From CAHJWO01 sp964245885 (GTDB taxonomy: Bacteria; Verrucomicrobiota; Verrucomicrobiia; Chthoniobacterales; SZAS-18), in contig CAXTOX010000058.1 of assembly GCA_964245885.1 (NCBI GenBank), forward strand, positions 1-23,409: 23,409 nt of DNA, given 5' to 3'. Below, piece after piece: positions 15,368-23,366 of the stretch (the stretch's first letter is position 1; each line of letters begins with the position of its first letter). Position numbers and translations under genes: made by a program. Under the pieces are notes generated by a model that saw nothing but the letters and a program-made list of their open reading frames with translations, made no database searches and had not been told where the DNA came from.

Positions 15368-16545
15368 ATCGCCGGGTGGCCCACGAAAAACAACGCCGCC
15401 AGCCCCGCCGCCCCGAGCGCCGCGCCGGTCGCGCACACCCCCGGCCAACCGTACGCCACCCAGGCCCGCGAACCCAGCGCCGACCCCGCCGCGCCGCCTA
15501 GAAAGTAGGTGACCATGTAGATGGCGTTCAGACGGTTGCGCAGTTCGCCGGATAAGCCGTAGACCCGGGTCTGGTTCGAGATGTGGCTGCCCTGCACGCC
15601 CGCGTCCATCACGACCACTCCCACCGCCAGCAGCCACAGGGATTGACCCGTCACCGCCATCAGGCCGAACGACCCGACGATGAGGCCGAGCGCCACGCCG
15701 TTCAGCGGCTTGGGGCCGATCCGATCCGCCAGGCTCCCGGCCACGACGGCCGCCGCCGCGCCGGCCGCGCCGACGAGTCCGAAGAACCCCGCCGTCTCGC
15801 TGCCGTAGTGTCCGGGGAGTGCCGCGAGGAAAAAGGCGAGCGTCGTCCAGAACGCGCTGAAGGCTCCCATCCCGAGCGCGCCGATGAGGGCGTGCCGGCG
15901 GAGGACCGGTTCGCGCAGCACCAGCGGCCACAGCGAGCGCAGCAATTCGCCGTAAGGCACCTGCCGCGCGGGGCGTTGGGGCGGCAGCACGGCGGCGAGC
16001 AGGCCGGCGAGCGCCAGCATCGCTCCTGCGGCGAGCCAGTAAACGGTCCGCCAACCGGCGTGCGCGCCCACGAGGCCGCTGAACGTGCGCGAGAGCAAGA
16101 TGCCGATGAGCAGCCCGCTCATCACGAAACCCACCGTCCGGCCGCGCCGCTCCGGGCCGACGAGACCCGCCGCGTAGGGGACGACGAGGTGCGGCGTCAC
16201 CCCGACGACGCCGGTGGCGAAGCTCGCCACGCCGAGCGCCGACACCGACCGGCACAGGGCCGTGCCCGCCAGCGTCACGGCGGAAAGCGAGACGATCAGG
16301 AGGATCAGCCGCTTGCGTTCGTGGCTGTCGCCGAGCGGGACGATGCCCAGCATCCCGCAGGCGACGCCGAGCTGGGTGACCGCGGCGGCGTTTGACACGG
16401 CGGCCTGCCCGACGCCAAAGGAGGTCGCCATCGCGTCAAGCAGCGGCTGGCAATAATAAATGTTGGCGACGGTGGCACCCGCCGTGCAGGCCAGCAGCCA
16501 CAACAGCCAGCGTGGAAACGGCGGTTCGGCCGCGATCAAATTCAT
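15334..16545 (-). CDS. MFS transporter (DHA1-like drug/sugar efflux type)
   Basis: A 403-residue inner-membrane protein with about 12 hydrophobic helices, the usual length for the family. ATG at 16543-16545 is chosen because helix 1 (WLLWLLACTAGATVANIYYC) follows directly; the open frame extends well upstream but antisense to the OYE gene. The loop between helices 2 and 3 carries a motif-A variant (PLGDSHERKR), and the half-repeat loop carries SLADRIGPKP. YYCQPLLDAMA near the N-terminus is typical of AraJ/YnfM-like exporters. It is divergent from the OYE gene with a 94-bp spacer, so the two may share regulation. The substrate cannot be told. Its last 34 bp overlap the ebo relic. Confidence 0.88.
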   Translation of the reverse strand: MNLIAAEPPFPRWLLWLLACTAGATVANIYYCQPLLDAMATSFGVGQAAVSNAAAVTQLGVACGMLGIVPLGDSHERKRLILLIVSLSAVTLAGTALCRSVSALGVASFATGVVGVTPHLVVPYAAGLVGPERRGRTVGFVMSGLLIGILLSRTFSGLVGAHAGWRTVYWLAAGAMLALAGLLAAVLPPQRPARQVPYGELLRSLWPLVLREPVLRRHALIGALGMGAFSAFWTTLAFFLAALPGHYGSETAGFFGLVGAAGAAAAVVAGSLADRIGPKPLNGVALGLIVGSFGLMAVTGQSLWLLAVGVVVMDAGVQGSHISNQTRVYGLSGELRNRLNAIYMVTYFLGGAAGSALGSRAWVAYGWPGVCATGAALGAAGLAALFFVGHPAIQPVQNARSHL

Positions 16546-16639
16546 GGCGTCCGTCCCCTCGCACGTTCTGCGGACCGACCCAACGGAAATTTGGAGACGC
16601 GCCAACGGCACGGCCCCACCGAATGTATCGTTGCACTCC

Positions 16640-17722
16640 ATGACAACGCCCCATCTGTTCAGCGAATTCCGGCTCAAGGACATCACCCTGCGCAACCGCA
16701 TCGGCGTCTCGCCGATGTGCATGTACTCCTCCGACGACGGCCTCGCCAACGACTGGCACCTCGTCCACCTCGGCTCTCGCGCGGTCGGTGGCGCGGGGCT
16801 GATCCTCTGCGAAGCGACGGCGGTGACTCCGGAGGGCCGCATCTCGCCGCAGGACGCCGGGTTGTGGAACGACGCGCAGATCGAACCGCTCGCCCGCGTC
16901 AACCGGTTCATCGCGGCGCACGGGACGGTCCCCGGCATCCAGCTCGCCCACGCCGGCCGCAAGGCGAGCACGCAACGCCCCTGGGAAGGCCACGCGCAGG
17001 TGCCCGAGTCGGCCGGCGGCTGGCTGCCTGCCGGCCCGAGCGCCGTGGCTTTTGATCCGCCCAACGAACGTATACCGCACGAGTTGAGCCGGGAAGAGAT
17101 TGCCGGGATCGTCGAGGCGTTTCGCACCGCGGCGGTCCGCTCGTTGGCGGCGGGCTACCAATGGCTGGAAATCCACGCCGCGCACGGTTATCTCGCGCAC
17201 GAGTTTTTGTCACCGTTGTCCAACCACCGGACCGACGACTACGGCGGGTCGTTCGACAACCGCTTGCGCTTCACGCTGGAGGTCACGCGCGCCGTTAAAT
17301 CAGTCTGGCCCGAGAGCCTGCCGCTGACGATGCGCATCTCCGCGACTGACTGGACCGAAGGTGGCTGGACGCCGGATGATTCGGTCGAGCTTGCCCGCCG
17401 GCTCAAGGACGAGGGCGTGGACCTGTTTGACTGCTCCAGCGGCGGTAACGTGCCGCACGCGCGCATCCCGGTCGCACCGGACTACCAGGTGTTCCTCTCG
17501 GAAAAGCTGCGCCGCGAGGCCGGCGTCGTCACTGCCGCCGTGGGCATGATCACCGAAGCGCAACAGGCTGACGCCATCATCCGGGAAGGCCGCGCGGACA
17601 TGGTCCTGCTCGCCCGCGAACTCTTGCGCGACCCGTACTGGCCGCTGCACGCCGCTCAGGCACTCGGTGCGGACGGGCCGTTGAAGAACACCATCCCGCG
17701 GCAGTACGCGCGAGCGATCTGA
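16640..17722 (+). CDS. namA: Old Yellow Enzyme, NADPH dehydrogenase NamA/YqjM type
   Basis: A 360-residue FMN-dependent ene-reductase that reduces activated C=C bonds of enals, enones and nitro compounds using NADPH; cytoplasmic. Seen: SPMCMYSS with C27 and Y29 (the YqjM-type flavin-modulating Cys and substrate Tyr), QLAHAGRKAS (101-110), the H179/H182 pair with Y184 in EIHAAHGYL, LSNHRTDDYGGS, MRISATDW, and ADMVLLARELLRDPYWPLHAA at the phosphate-binding end. Length is close to YqjM (338) with a slightly longer C-terminus. The ATG at 16640 gives the usual family start (LFSEFRLKDITLRNRI); an upstream extension to 16460 is rejected. Divergent from the MFS transporter. Confidence 0.95.
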   Translation: MTTPHLFSEFRLKDITLRNRIGVSPMCMYSSDDGLANDWHLVHLGSRAVGGAGLILCEATAVTPEGRISPQDAGLWNDAQIEPLARVNRFIAAHGTVPGIQLAHAGRKASTQRPWEGHAQVPESAGGWLPAGPSAVAFDPPNERIPHELSREEIAGIVEAFRTAAVRSLAAGYQWLEIHAAHGYLAHEFLSPLSNHRTDDYGGSFDNRLRFTLEVTRAVKSVWPESLPLTMRISATDWTEGGWTPDDSVELARRLKDEGVDLFDCSSGGNVPHARIPVAPDYQVFLSEKLRREAGVVTAAVGMITEAQQADAIIREGRADMVLLARELLRDPYWPLHAAQALGADGPLKNTIPRQYARAI

Positions 17723-17764
17723 GAAGGACGGGGTTGCCAGACCGGCGCGTCGGCGTCAGGTTGA

Positions 17765-17787
17765 CCCACCCCCCCCACCCCCAGCCC
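17765..17787 (-). other. G-quadruplex motif before the RidA start
   Basis: The plus strand has C-runs of 3, 8, 5 and 3 separated by 1-2 bases. The minus strand therefore reads GGG-CT-GGGGG-T-GGGGGGGG-T-GGG, a canonical four-run G4 motif with very short loops. It lies 42 bp after the OYE stop and ends 6 bp before the RidA ATG, where a Shine-Dalgarno would normally be. A regulatory role is inferred; run lengths could contain sequencing error. Confidence 0.6.
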
Positions 17788-17793
17788 TGCTTT

Positions 17794-18279
17794 ATGAGTC
17801 AGATTGAAGACAAGCTCCACTCCCTCGGACACACGCTGCCGCCGCCCCCCGCGGGCGCGGGGAACTATCTGCCTTTTCGCCGCGCCGGAAATCTCCTCTT
17901 CCTGTCCGGCTCCATCTCGGTGAAAGGCGACGGCACGCTCGTGACCGGCAAGGCCGGCGGCGACAAGTCGATGCAGGAAGCGTACGAATCGGCGGCGGTC
18001 TGCGTACTTAACCAACTGGCCGTCATCAAAAGCGCGGTCGGTTCGCTCGACGCCATCAAGCAGGTCGTCATGCTCAACGGTTACGTGAACGTGACGCCGG
18101 AGTTCGTCGACGTGCCGCAGGTCATCAACGGCGCATCGGATTTGCTGGTGGCGCTGCTGGGCGACGCCGGACGCCACGCGCGCGCGGCGGTCGGCGTGGC
18201 TTCCCTGCCGAAAGGCGTGCTCACCGAGGTCGCCATGACCGTCGAGGTGGCCGGCAACGAGGGCGGCAAAACGCATTGA
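17794..18279 (+). CDS. RidA/YjgF family protein
   Basis: A 161-residue protein of the Rid superfamily. Well-studied RidA members deaminate reactive 2-aminoacrylate and other enamine/imine intermediates; this longer subtype is less well characterised. Family marks: LPPPPAGAGNYLPFRRAGNLLFLSG (residues 15-39), AYESAAVCVLNQLAVIKSAVGSLD (63-86, helix), VNVTPEFVDVPQVINGASDLL, and RAAVGVASLPKGVLTEV with R130 and E145 at the positions of the carboxylate-binding Arg and the ligand-site Glu. It begins 71 bp after the OYE stop and may share its transcript. ATG at 17794 is chosen because upstream sequence is C-tract. No Shine-Dalgarno is visible, and a G4 motif occupies that place. Confidence 0.9.
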   Translation: MSQIEDKLHSLGHTLPPPPAGAGNYLPFRRAGNLLFLSGSISVKGDGTLVTGKAGGDKSMQEAYESAAVCVLNQLAVIKSAVGSLDAIKQVVMLNGYVNVTPEFVDVPQVINGASDLLVALLGDAGRHARAAVGVASLPKGVLTEVAMTVEVAGNEGGKTH

Positions 18280-18353
18280 CGGCACGCCCCCGGAGAAAAC
18301 GCTGGAAATCCTGCGGGATTGCAGCATGGTCACGGCGCGCCGGACCTTTCCCA

Positions 18354-18440
18354 GGATGGGTGACAGAGTGGTCGATTGTGCACGCCTGGAAAGCGTGTGA
18401 ACGGTAAAACGTTCCGGGGGTTCGAATCCCCCCCCATCCG
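18354..18440 (+). tRNA. tRNA-Ser(GGA)
   Basis: An 87-nt class II tRNA. Acceptor GGATGGG/CCCATCC with discriminator G; anticodon arm CACGC-CTGGAAA-GCGTG giving GGA; a long variable arm (GAACGG...CGTTC); T arm GGGGG-TTCGAAT-CCCCC. CCA is not encoded (followed by CGC). It lies 74 bp after the RidA gene. No convincing promoter box pair was seen upstream. Confidence 0.96.
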
Positions 18441-18590
18441 CGCAGATCGTCAGGATGTGAGTTCTACTCGTTGAATGGGGAGTAGGGATAACCCGTGCCG
18501 TCCGGCTACCCGAGATCCCGGCTCCTCGCTCGGCGGCTCGAAACTTTCTTGTCCGCAACCGATCCGAGCAAAAAGGATAACCCCACCGTG

Positions 18591-19235
18591 ATGCACCCGC
18601 TCAGCGACCTTTTCGATAACAACCGTGCCTGGGCGGGTGAAATCCGTCGGAGGGACCCGGAGTTCTTTGCCAGGCTGGCCCAACAGCAATCGCCGCGTTA
18701 CCTGTGGATCGGCTGCTCGGATAGCCGGGTGCCCGCCAACGAGATCTGCGGGTTAGCGCCGGGAGAGATGTTCGTGCACCGCAACATCGCCAACCTCGTC
18801 GTTCACACCGACCTCAACTGCCTGTCGGTCATGCAGTTCGCGGTGGACATCCTGAAGGTAGGCCACATCATCGTCACCGGGCACTACGGGTGCGGCGGCG
18901 TCGGTGCGGCGTGGCGGCGTGAGCGCATCGGCCTGAGCGACAACTGGCTGCGGCACCTCCAGGATGTCCGGCACAAGCACGCAGACCGGCTGACCGCCCT
19001 GGACGACGACGTGAAAGCCGCCGACCGGCTCTGCGAGTTGAACGTCATCGAGCAGGTCCTCAACGTGTGCCACACCACCATCGTGCGCAACGCGTGGGAA
19101 CAGGGGCAGGAACTCGCCGTGCACGGCTGGGTCTACGGCCTGCGCGACGGGCTAATCCGCGACCTCGGCGTGACCGTCGCTGACGGCAACCAAATCAATG
19201 CCGTGTACCAGAGTGCGTTGGCAGCACTTTCGTAG
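18591..19235 (+). CDS. can: Beta-carbonic anhydrase
   Basis: A 214-residue zinc enzyme interconverting CO2 and bicarbonate; cytoplasmic. The zinc ligands are all present: C42, with the D44/R46 dyad in CSDSR, then H98 and C101 in GHYGCGG. Other Can-type marks are PGEMFVHRNIANLV (57-70) and the C-terminal HGWVYGLRDGLI. The start ATG 18591 gives the canonical MHPLSDLFDNNRAWA opening; an AAGGA at about 18572 is rather distant. An in-frame GTG immediately precedes it, and the frame is open to 18495, but that DNA looks non-coding. It lies 150 bp after tRNA-Ser and appears monocistronic, convergent with the 79-residue gene at 19287. Confidence 0.96.
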   Translation: MHPLSDLFDNNRAWAGEIRRRDPEFFARLAQQQSPRYLWIGCSDSRVPANEICGLAPGEMFVHRNIANLVVHTDLNCLSVMQFAVDILKVGHIIVTGHYGCGGVGAAWRRERIGLSDNWLRHLQDVRHKHADRLTALDDDVKAADRLCELNVIEQVLNVCHTTIVRNAWEQGQELAVHGWVYGLRDGLIRDLGVTVADGNQINAVYQSALAALS

Positions 19236-19286
19236 CGGCTTCCCTAATCAGGAGAACGCAAGATCGTCGTTCCAGGTTGTTCCAGC

Positions 19287-19526
19287 CTAATCTGCCGCCG
19301 TTTCCACCGCTTCCATGGTAGCTACATCGACTAAGATAAACCTTTCCCCTTGAACAACAATCAAGGTGCGTCCTGTCTCGCTGAGCATTGCCAGCTCGGG
19401 GTTGTTGACGGCGATGGTTTTGCCGCTAGGCAGGAACAACGTCACCGGCTCAAAAGGCGTGCGGCGGAGTTGGTCTCGAAGGGTGTCGCTGCTCACAAGT
19501 AGTAGCGGTGGAGCCGTTTTTGCCAT
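19287..19526 (-). CDS. Small conserved-type protein, function unknown
   Basis: A 79-residue soluble protein. The pattern LRDQLRRTPFEPVTLFLPSGKTIAVNNPELAMLSETGRTLIVV followed by a short beta segment and ILVDVATMEAVE matches a type of small hypothetical protein I recall from many bacteria, with the R.QPFEPF...LSDG......HPE.......GR.. layout. The fold is probably all-beta after one helix. The ATG (19524-19526) begins at the base right after the tRNA-Val discriminator, leaving no room for a Shine-Dalgarno outside the tRNA. An in-frame GTG at 19494-19496 (V11) is an alternative. It is probably read from the tRNA-Val transcript. No function can be assigned. Confidence 0.65.
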   Translation of the reverse strand: MAKTAPPLLLVSSDTLRDQLRRTPFEPVTLFLPSGKTIAVNNPELAMLSETGRTLIVVQGERFILVDVATMEAVETAAD

Positions 19527-19598
19527 TGCGCGATGCAGGGTTCGAACCTGCGACATCTTGCGTGTGAAGCAAGCACTCTACCACTGAGTTAATCGCGC
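19527..19598 (-). tRNA. tRNA-Val(CAC)
   Basis: A 72-nt tRNA on the minus strand. Acceptor GCGCGAT/ATCGCGC, discriminator A, no encoded CCA. Anticodon arm CTTGC-TTCACAC-GCAAG gives CAC. The D arm (ACTCAGTGGTAGAGT) and T arm (GCAGG-TTCGAAC-CCTGC) are well formed. Its 3' end abuts the start codon of the 79-residue gene. Confidence 0.95.
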
Positions 19599-19632
19599 TC
19601 TCGACTCTTCCGCAGAACTCGGAAGTGAGCAC

Positions 19633-19661
19633 AATATGTCGTAGGACGCCGCGCCCGGCAA
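19633..19661 (-). promoter_or_regulatory. Candidate promoter of tRNA-Val
   Basis: On the minus strand, TTGCCG (19656-19661) and CATATT (19633-19638) have a 17-bp spacer. This would begin transcription about 28 nt before the mature 5' end, a usual leader for RNase P processing. Each box matches the sigma-70 consensus at four of six positions. Confidence 0.4.
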
Positions 19662-19739
19662 GCGGCAAATCGTTTTTGTCCTCGCCGCGACAAACAGAGA
19701 AACCCGTGCCGCCGCCGGATTCCGAAGTACGTTGTGAAA

Positions 19740-20924
19740 ATGGATTGGCTCTGGGCAAGTCTGGGCCACGCCTTGCTCATGGCGTGGGAAACCTTCTGGG
19801 CGCTCGCGCTCGGGTTTGTCGTGTCGGCTGCCCTCCAGGTGTTCGTCTCGAAGGAGCAGATGGTCCGTCTATTCGGCCGCACCAACTTGCGCTCGATGGC
19901 GCTGGCCACCAGCTTCGGGGCGGCGAGTAGTTCGTGCTCGTACGCCGCCGCCGCCGCGGCGCGCAGCGCGTTCACACAGGGCGCGGCGCTCCTGCCGGCG
20001 CTGGCGTTCATGTTTGCTTCCACCAACCTGGTCATCGAACTCTGCGCGGTGCTCTGGCTGTTGATGGGCTGGCGCTTCGTGCTGGCGGAGTTCATCGGTG
20101 CCTTCGTACTCATCGGTCTGATGTGGGGACTGGCCCGTCTGTTTTTCCCGGAAGGTCTGGAGGAGCAAGCCCGCAAGAACGCGGAAGCCGCGGGCGGTAG
20201 AGAAGGGGATGATGACGGGTGCTGCCACCACGGTCACGCGGGGCACGAACAGGATAGTGGCACCGACACGGCGCAAGGCTCCCGGTGGACGGACTTGGCC
20301 GGCGCGTTCGTACTGGATTGGCAGATGCTCTGGAAGGAAATCACCGTCGGCTTCCTGATCGCCGGGTTCCTGTCGGTGCTCGTGCCGCTGGGGGGTTGGA
20401 AGGCGCTGTTCCTCAACGGCGGCCCGGGTTGGTTGCAGTTGATCGAAAACGCCTGCGTCGGTCCGCTCATCGCAGTGGCGAGCTTCGTGTGTTCGGTGGG
20501 CAACATCCCGCTGGCGAATCTGTTGTGGAGCGGCGGGATCAGCTTCGGGGGAGTCATCTCGTTCATCTACGCCGATCTCCTCATCATTCCGCTGGTGTTG
20601 ATCTACCGGAAATACTTTGGAACACGCGCGGCCGTGTACATCAGTCTGGTGTTTTTCCTCTCGATGGCTGGCGCGGGCATCCTGGTGGACCTGCTCTTCG
20701 GCGCGCTGGGTTGGATTCCGACCGGACCGCGACCGCAGAGCGCGATGGCGGACATGCACTTCTCCTGGAACTATACGACCTGGTTGGACCTGGCGGCGCT
20801 CGGCGGCGGCACCGTGCTGGTCTGGCGGCATCTCAAGGCAAAAGGCGGCGGACCCCGGCCCGAAGCGGCGAGCCTCGGGCACACCGAACACGAGCACCAC
20901 CACCATGGGGCACACGGGCATTGA
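19740..20924 (+). CDS. Predicted permease (PF03773/ArsP-like) with His-rich loop and tail
   Basis: A 394-residue inner-membrane protein of the two-half permease family that includes the organoarsenical exporter ArsP. Helices lie at about 10-35, 55-75, 85-110, 115-135 in the first half and 200-217, 240-258, 268-290, 298-322, 348-362 in the second. Signature segments are SFGAASSSCSYAAAAA (58-73) and its half-repeat ASFVCSVGNIPLANLLWSGG (247-266), which supply paired pore cysteines. The inter-domain loop has CCHHGHAGHEQ (161-171), and the C-terminus is HTEHEHHHHGAHGH, both good metal-binding sequences. ATG 19740 is preferred over GTG 19734. The next gene's ATG overlaps the His tail by 20 bp. Metal or metalloid transport is likely, but the substrate is unproven. 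Confidence 0.85.
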   Translation: MDWLWASLGHALLMAWETFWALALGFVVSAALQVFVSKEQMVRLFGRTNLRSMALATSFGAASSSCSYAAAAAARSAFTQGAALLPALAFMFASTNLVIELCAVLWLLMGWRFVLAEFIGAFVLIGLMWGLARLFFPEGLEEQARKNAEAAGGREGDDDGCCHHGHAGHEQDSGTDTAQGSRWTDLAGAFVLDWQMLWKEITVGFLIAGFLSVLVPLGGWKALFLNGGPGWLQLIENACVGPLIAVASFVCSVGNIPLANLLWSGGISFGGVISFIYADLLIIPLVLIYRKYFGTRAAVYISLVFFLSMAGAGILVDLLFGALGWIPTGPRPQSAMADMHFSWNYTTWLDLAALGGGTVLVWRHLKAKGGGPRPEAASLGHTEHEHHHHGAHGH

Positions 20925-21873
20925 ACGACCGGTCGGCGCGCCGCCCATCGTTCCGTGGGCGGCGTACCTGCGGCGGACGGGTTTCGCCGCGTCAAACCGG
21001 TCGGCACAAGGAGGTGCCACGCACGCGCCGCGTTTCGCCTGGTGGCTGTGGCCGCATCTGCTCAGTCTCGACGCGCCGCTCGTCGCGCTGGTCTGGCAGG
21101 ATTGGTGGAGCAGGGTGGGAAGCACGCCGCTACCCATCTCCCAACGGGCGATCCTCGGCCTCGGTGTCTGGATGATTTACCTCGCTGATCGCCTCGCGGA
21201 CACCGCCCGCGGCCGACCGGGCGACGCCGCGACGGCCCGGCACACCTTCGCGGGAGCGCGGCGAATGCCCCTGCTTGTTCTGACGACTTTGGTCGGCGCG
21301 GGGCTTGTGTTGCTGGCACCGTCGACCCTGCGGTTCGGGCAATTTTGCGCCGGGCTGGTCCTGCTCGCGGCGGCGGGGGGATACTTCTGGGTGATCCACC
21401 GCCGGGATTCGCAGGGCTGGATGGCGTGGGTGCCGAAGGAAGCTGCCGTTGGTGGCCTGTTCGCGCTGGGCACGGCGTTCTTCCCGCTGTGCCACCCGTC
21501 GCCGCCGGCGGGACCGTTGCTCATCGCCGTGGTGTTCTTCGGGATGGCCTGTTTCCTGAACTGCGCCCTGATCACCTCGTGGGAGCGCAATCCTTGCGAC
21601 CGGCGCGACCCGTTTTCCTTCCTCAACGCCTTTCCGCAGCTGGCCTCGTGCGGTCTACGGCCGCTGTGTTGGCTGTTGGCCGGGACGGCGGGCGGGGCGG
21701 GGGTGATGATGCACCGCAGCGTTTTCCTTCCCGTGGCGTTGGCCGCGCTGGCGCTGGGGATGCTCGACCGGTGGCGGCGGCGCATCGCGCCCGATGCCTT
21801 GCGTTTTCTCGCGGACGCGGTGCTGCTGACGCCTTGGGCCTGCGAGGGCATCCTCGCTGCCATCCAACCATGA
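20905..21873 (+). CDS. Polytopic membrane protein, UbiA-superfamily-like
   Basis: A 322-residue protein with about eight hydrophobic segments, after a poorly structured first 40 residues that may reflect a wrong start. LSLDAPLVALVWQDWW (53-68) leads into WMIYLADRLADTARGR (89-104), whose D95/D99 placing resembles the first Asp-rich motif of UbiA-type prenyltransferases, though the classic NDxxDxxxD is degenerate. The C-terminal DALRFLADAVLLTP is also typical of this membrane-protein type. A second Asp motif is unclear (CDRRDP near 230), so enzymatic activity is uncertain. It overlaps the permease by 20 bp and the amidohydrolase by ATGA, so all three are probably one operon. It could be a UbiA-like (EboC-type) protein related to the ebo relic at 15 kb; that is speculation. 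Confidence 0.55.
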   Translation: MGHTGIERPVGAPPIVPWAAYLRRTGFAASNRSAQGGATHAPRFAWWLWPHLLSLDAPLVALVWQDWWSRVGSTPLPISQRAILGLGVWMIYLADRLADTARGRPGDAATARHTFAGARRMPLLVLTTLVGAGLVLLAPSTLRFGQFCAGLVLLAAAGGYFWVIHRRDSQGWMAWVPKEAAVGGLFALGTAFFPLCHPSPPAGPLLIAVVFFGMACFLNCALITSWERNPCDRRDPFSFLNAFPQLASCGLRPLCWLLAGTAGGAGVMMHRSVFLPVALAALALGMLDRWRRRIAPDALRFLADAVLLTPWACEGILAAIQP

Positions 21874-23318
21874 AAATGATGAATCCTCCCTCGCTTTTCC
21901 ACCGACGTTTCGTGTGGGCTTTCGTGGCGGCATGCGCCTTGGCGGTGAACTCCTCGCGGGTGCAAGACCCGGCGGCCGTGCCGTCGTCGGTCACGGTCCT
22001 GACCGGTGCCCACCTGATCGACGGCACCGGCCGGACGCCGGTGGACGACGCGTACCTCGTGGTCGAACACGGCCGGATCACCGCCGTCGGCAAGCTGAAC
22101 GACGGCTTCAAAACCCCGATGGGAGCGACGGTCGTTGATGCGCGCGGCCGGACGATCATCCCGGGGCTCATCAGCGCGCACAGTCACCTCGGTCTCGTCC
22201 AGGGGGCATCCACCGCCGCCCCCGAGAACTACACCCGTGAGAACGTCGCGCGCCAGTTGGACCAGTACGAAGGCTACGGCGTCACCGCGGTGATGTCGCT
22301 CGGGGTCAACCGCGACGTTCTCTACACATGGCGCGACGAGCAGCGGCAGGGCAAACTCGGTGGTGCGGACATCTTCACGGCGGACCGCGGCATCGGGGTT
22401 CCCGGCGGCGTCCCGCCCTTCCCGCTGCCCGCCGAGCAGATCTACCGTCCGAAGAACGCCGAGGAAGCCCGTGCGGCCGTGCGCGAGACCGCCGTCCGTC
22501 ATCCCGACCTCGTCAAACTCTGGCTCGACGATATGTTCGGCACACTGCCCAAGATGGACCCGGCGGTCTTCTACGCCGCCATCGACGAAGCGCACGCCGC
22601 CACCGACGAGGCGCACCGCCACGGCCTGCAGGTGGCCGCGCACCTGTTTTACCTCGACGACGCCAAGGCGCTCGTGGGCGCGGGTGTGGACATCCTTGCC
22701 CACAGCATACGCGACAAGCCGGTGGACGCCGAACTGATCGACGCGATGAAAGCCCGCGGGGTCGCTTACATCCCGACGCTAGCGCTCGACGAGTCGCAGT
22801 TCGTCTACGCCGAACACCCCCGGTGGATGACGGAACCTGCCTTCCGATTGGCCGCTGACCCGAAGCTCCTCGCCACCTGGACCAGCGAAGAATATGTCAC
22901 CAAGACGCTCTCCAGTCCGACGACCGCCAAAAACCGCGCGGCGTTCGCGACGGCGTTGCGCAACTTGAAGACCCTCTCGGACGCGGGGATTCCGGTTGCG
23001 ATGGGAACTGATTCCGGGGCGATGCCGACGCGCCTGACGGGTTGGGGTGAGCACCGTGAACTGCAACTGATGGTGGCTGCCGGGCTGACGCCGATGCAGG
23101 CCATCGTCAATGCGACGGCGGGTAGCGCGCGGGTCATCGGTCAGGAAGCGGACCGCGGCACCCTGGAACCGGGCAAACGCGCCGACTTTCTCGTGCTCGC
23201 AGCCGCCCCGCTGGACTCCATTGAGAATACCTTGTCCATCGACGCGATCTGGCACGGCGGAAAAGCGATCGTGCCGATGACGAAACGTCCCGTGGCCGAT
23301 GCCGCCACCGGGCCCTGA
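21870..23318 (+). CDS. Secreted amidohydrolase (imidazolonepropionase/prolidase-like)
   Basis: A 482-residue metal-dependent hydrolase. Residues 12-30 form a signal sequence (FVWAFVAACALAV), so it is probably periplasmic or extracellular. The N-terminal beta-sandwich (VTVLTGAHLIDGTGRTP, 41-57) and C-terminal half (GTLEPGKRADFLVL) flank the TIM barrel. Metal-site residues are visible: H104 and H106 (AHSHLG), K216 (LVKLWLDD, candidate carboxylated Lys), H258 (VAAHLFY), H278 (ILAHSIRD) and D381 (MGTDSG). The family includes Xaa-Pro and Xaa-Arg dipeptidases and cyclic-amide hydrolases, so the substrate is open. ATG at 21870 overlaps the preceding stop (ATGA), indicating translational coupling. 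Confidence 0.88.
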   Translation: MKMMNPPSLFHRRFVWAFVAACALAVNSSRVQDPAAVPSSVTVLTGAHLIDGTGRTPVDDAYLVVEHGRITAVGKLNDGFKTPMGATVVDARGRTIIPGLISAHSHLGLVQGASTAAPENYTRENVARQLDQYEGYGVTAVMSLGVNRDVLYTWRDEQRQGKLGGADIFTADRGIGVPGGVPPFPLPAEQIYRPKNAEEARAAVRETAVRHPDLVKLWLDDMFGTLPKMDPAVFYAAIDEAHAATDEAHRHGLQVAAHLFYLDDAKALVGAGVDILAHSIRDKPVDAELIDAMKARGVAYIPTLALDESQFVYAEHPRWMTEPAFRLAADPKLLATWTSEEYVTKTLSSPTTAKNRAAFATALRNLKTLSDAGIPVAMGTDSGAMPTRLTGWGEHRELQLMVAAGLTPMQAIVNATAGSARVIGQEADRGTLEPGKRADFLVLAAAPLDSIENTLSIDAIWHGGKAIVPMTKRPVADAATGP

Positions 23319-23366
23319 ATTGCTGCTTGACGGAATCGTGACGGCGGATGATCGGTAGAAGGTTCT

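Noticed and set aside
13850..16255. An 801-codon minus-strand frame
   Set aside because: It is antisense to the DPBB-like gene and out of frame with the MFS gene. Composition is Arg/Pro-rich and no motif appears.
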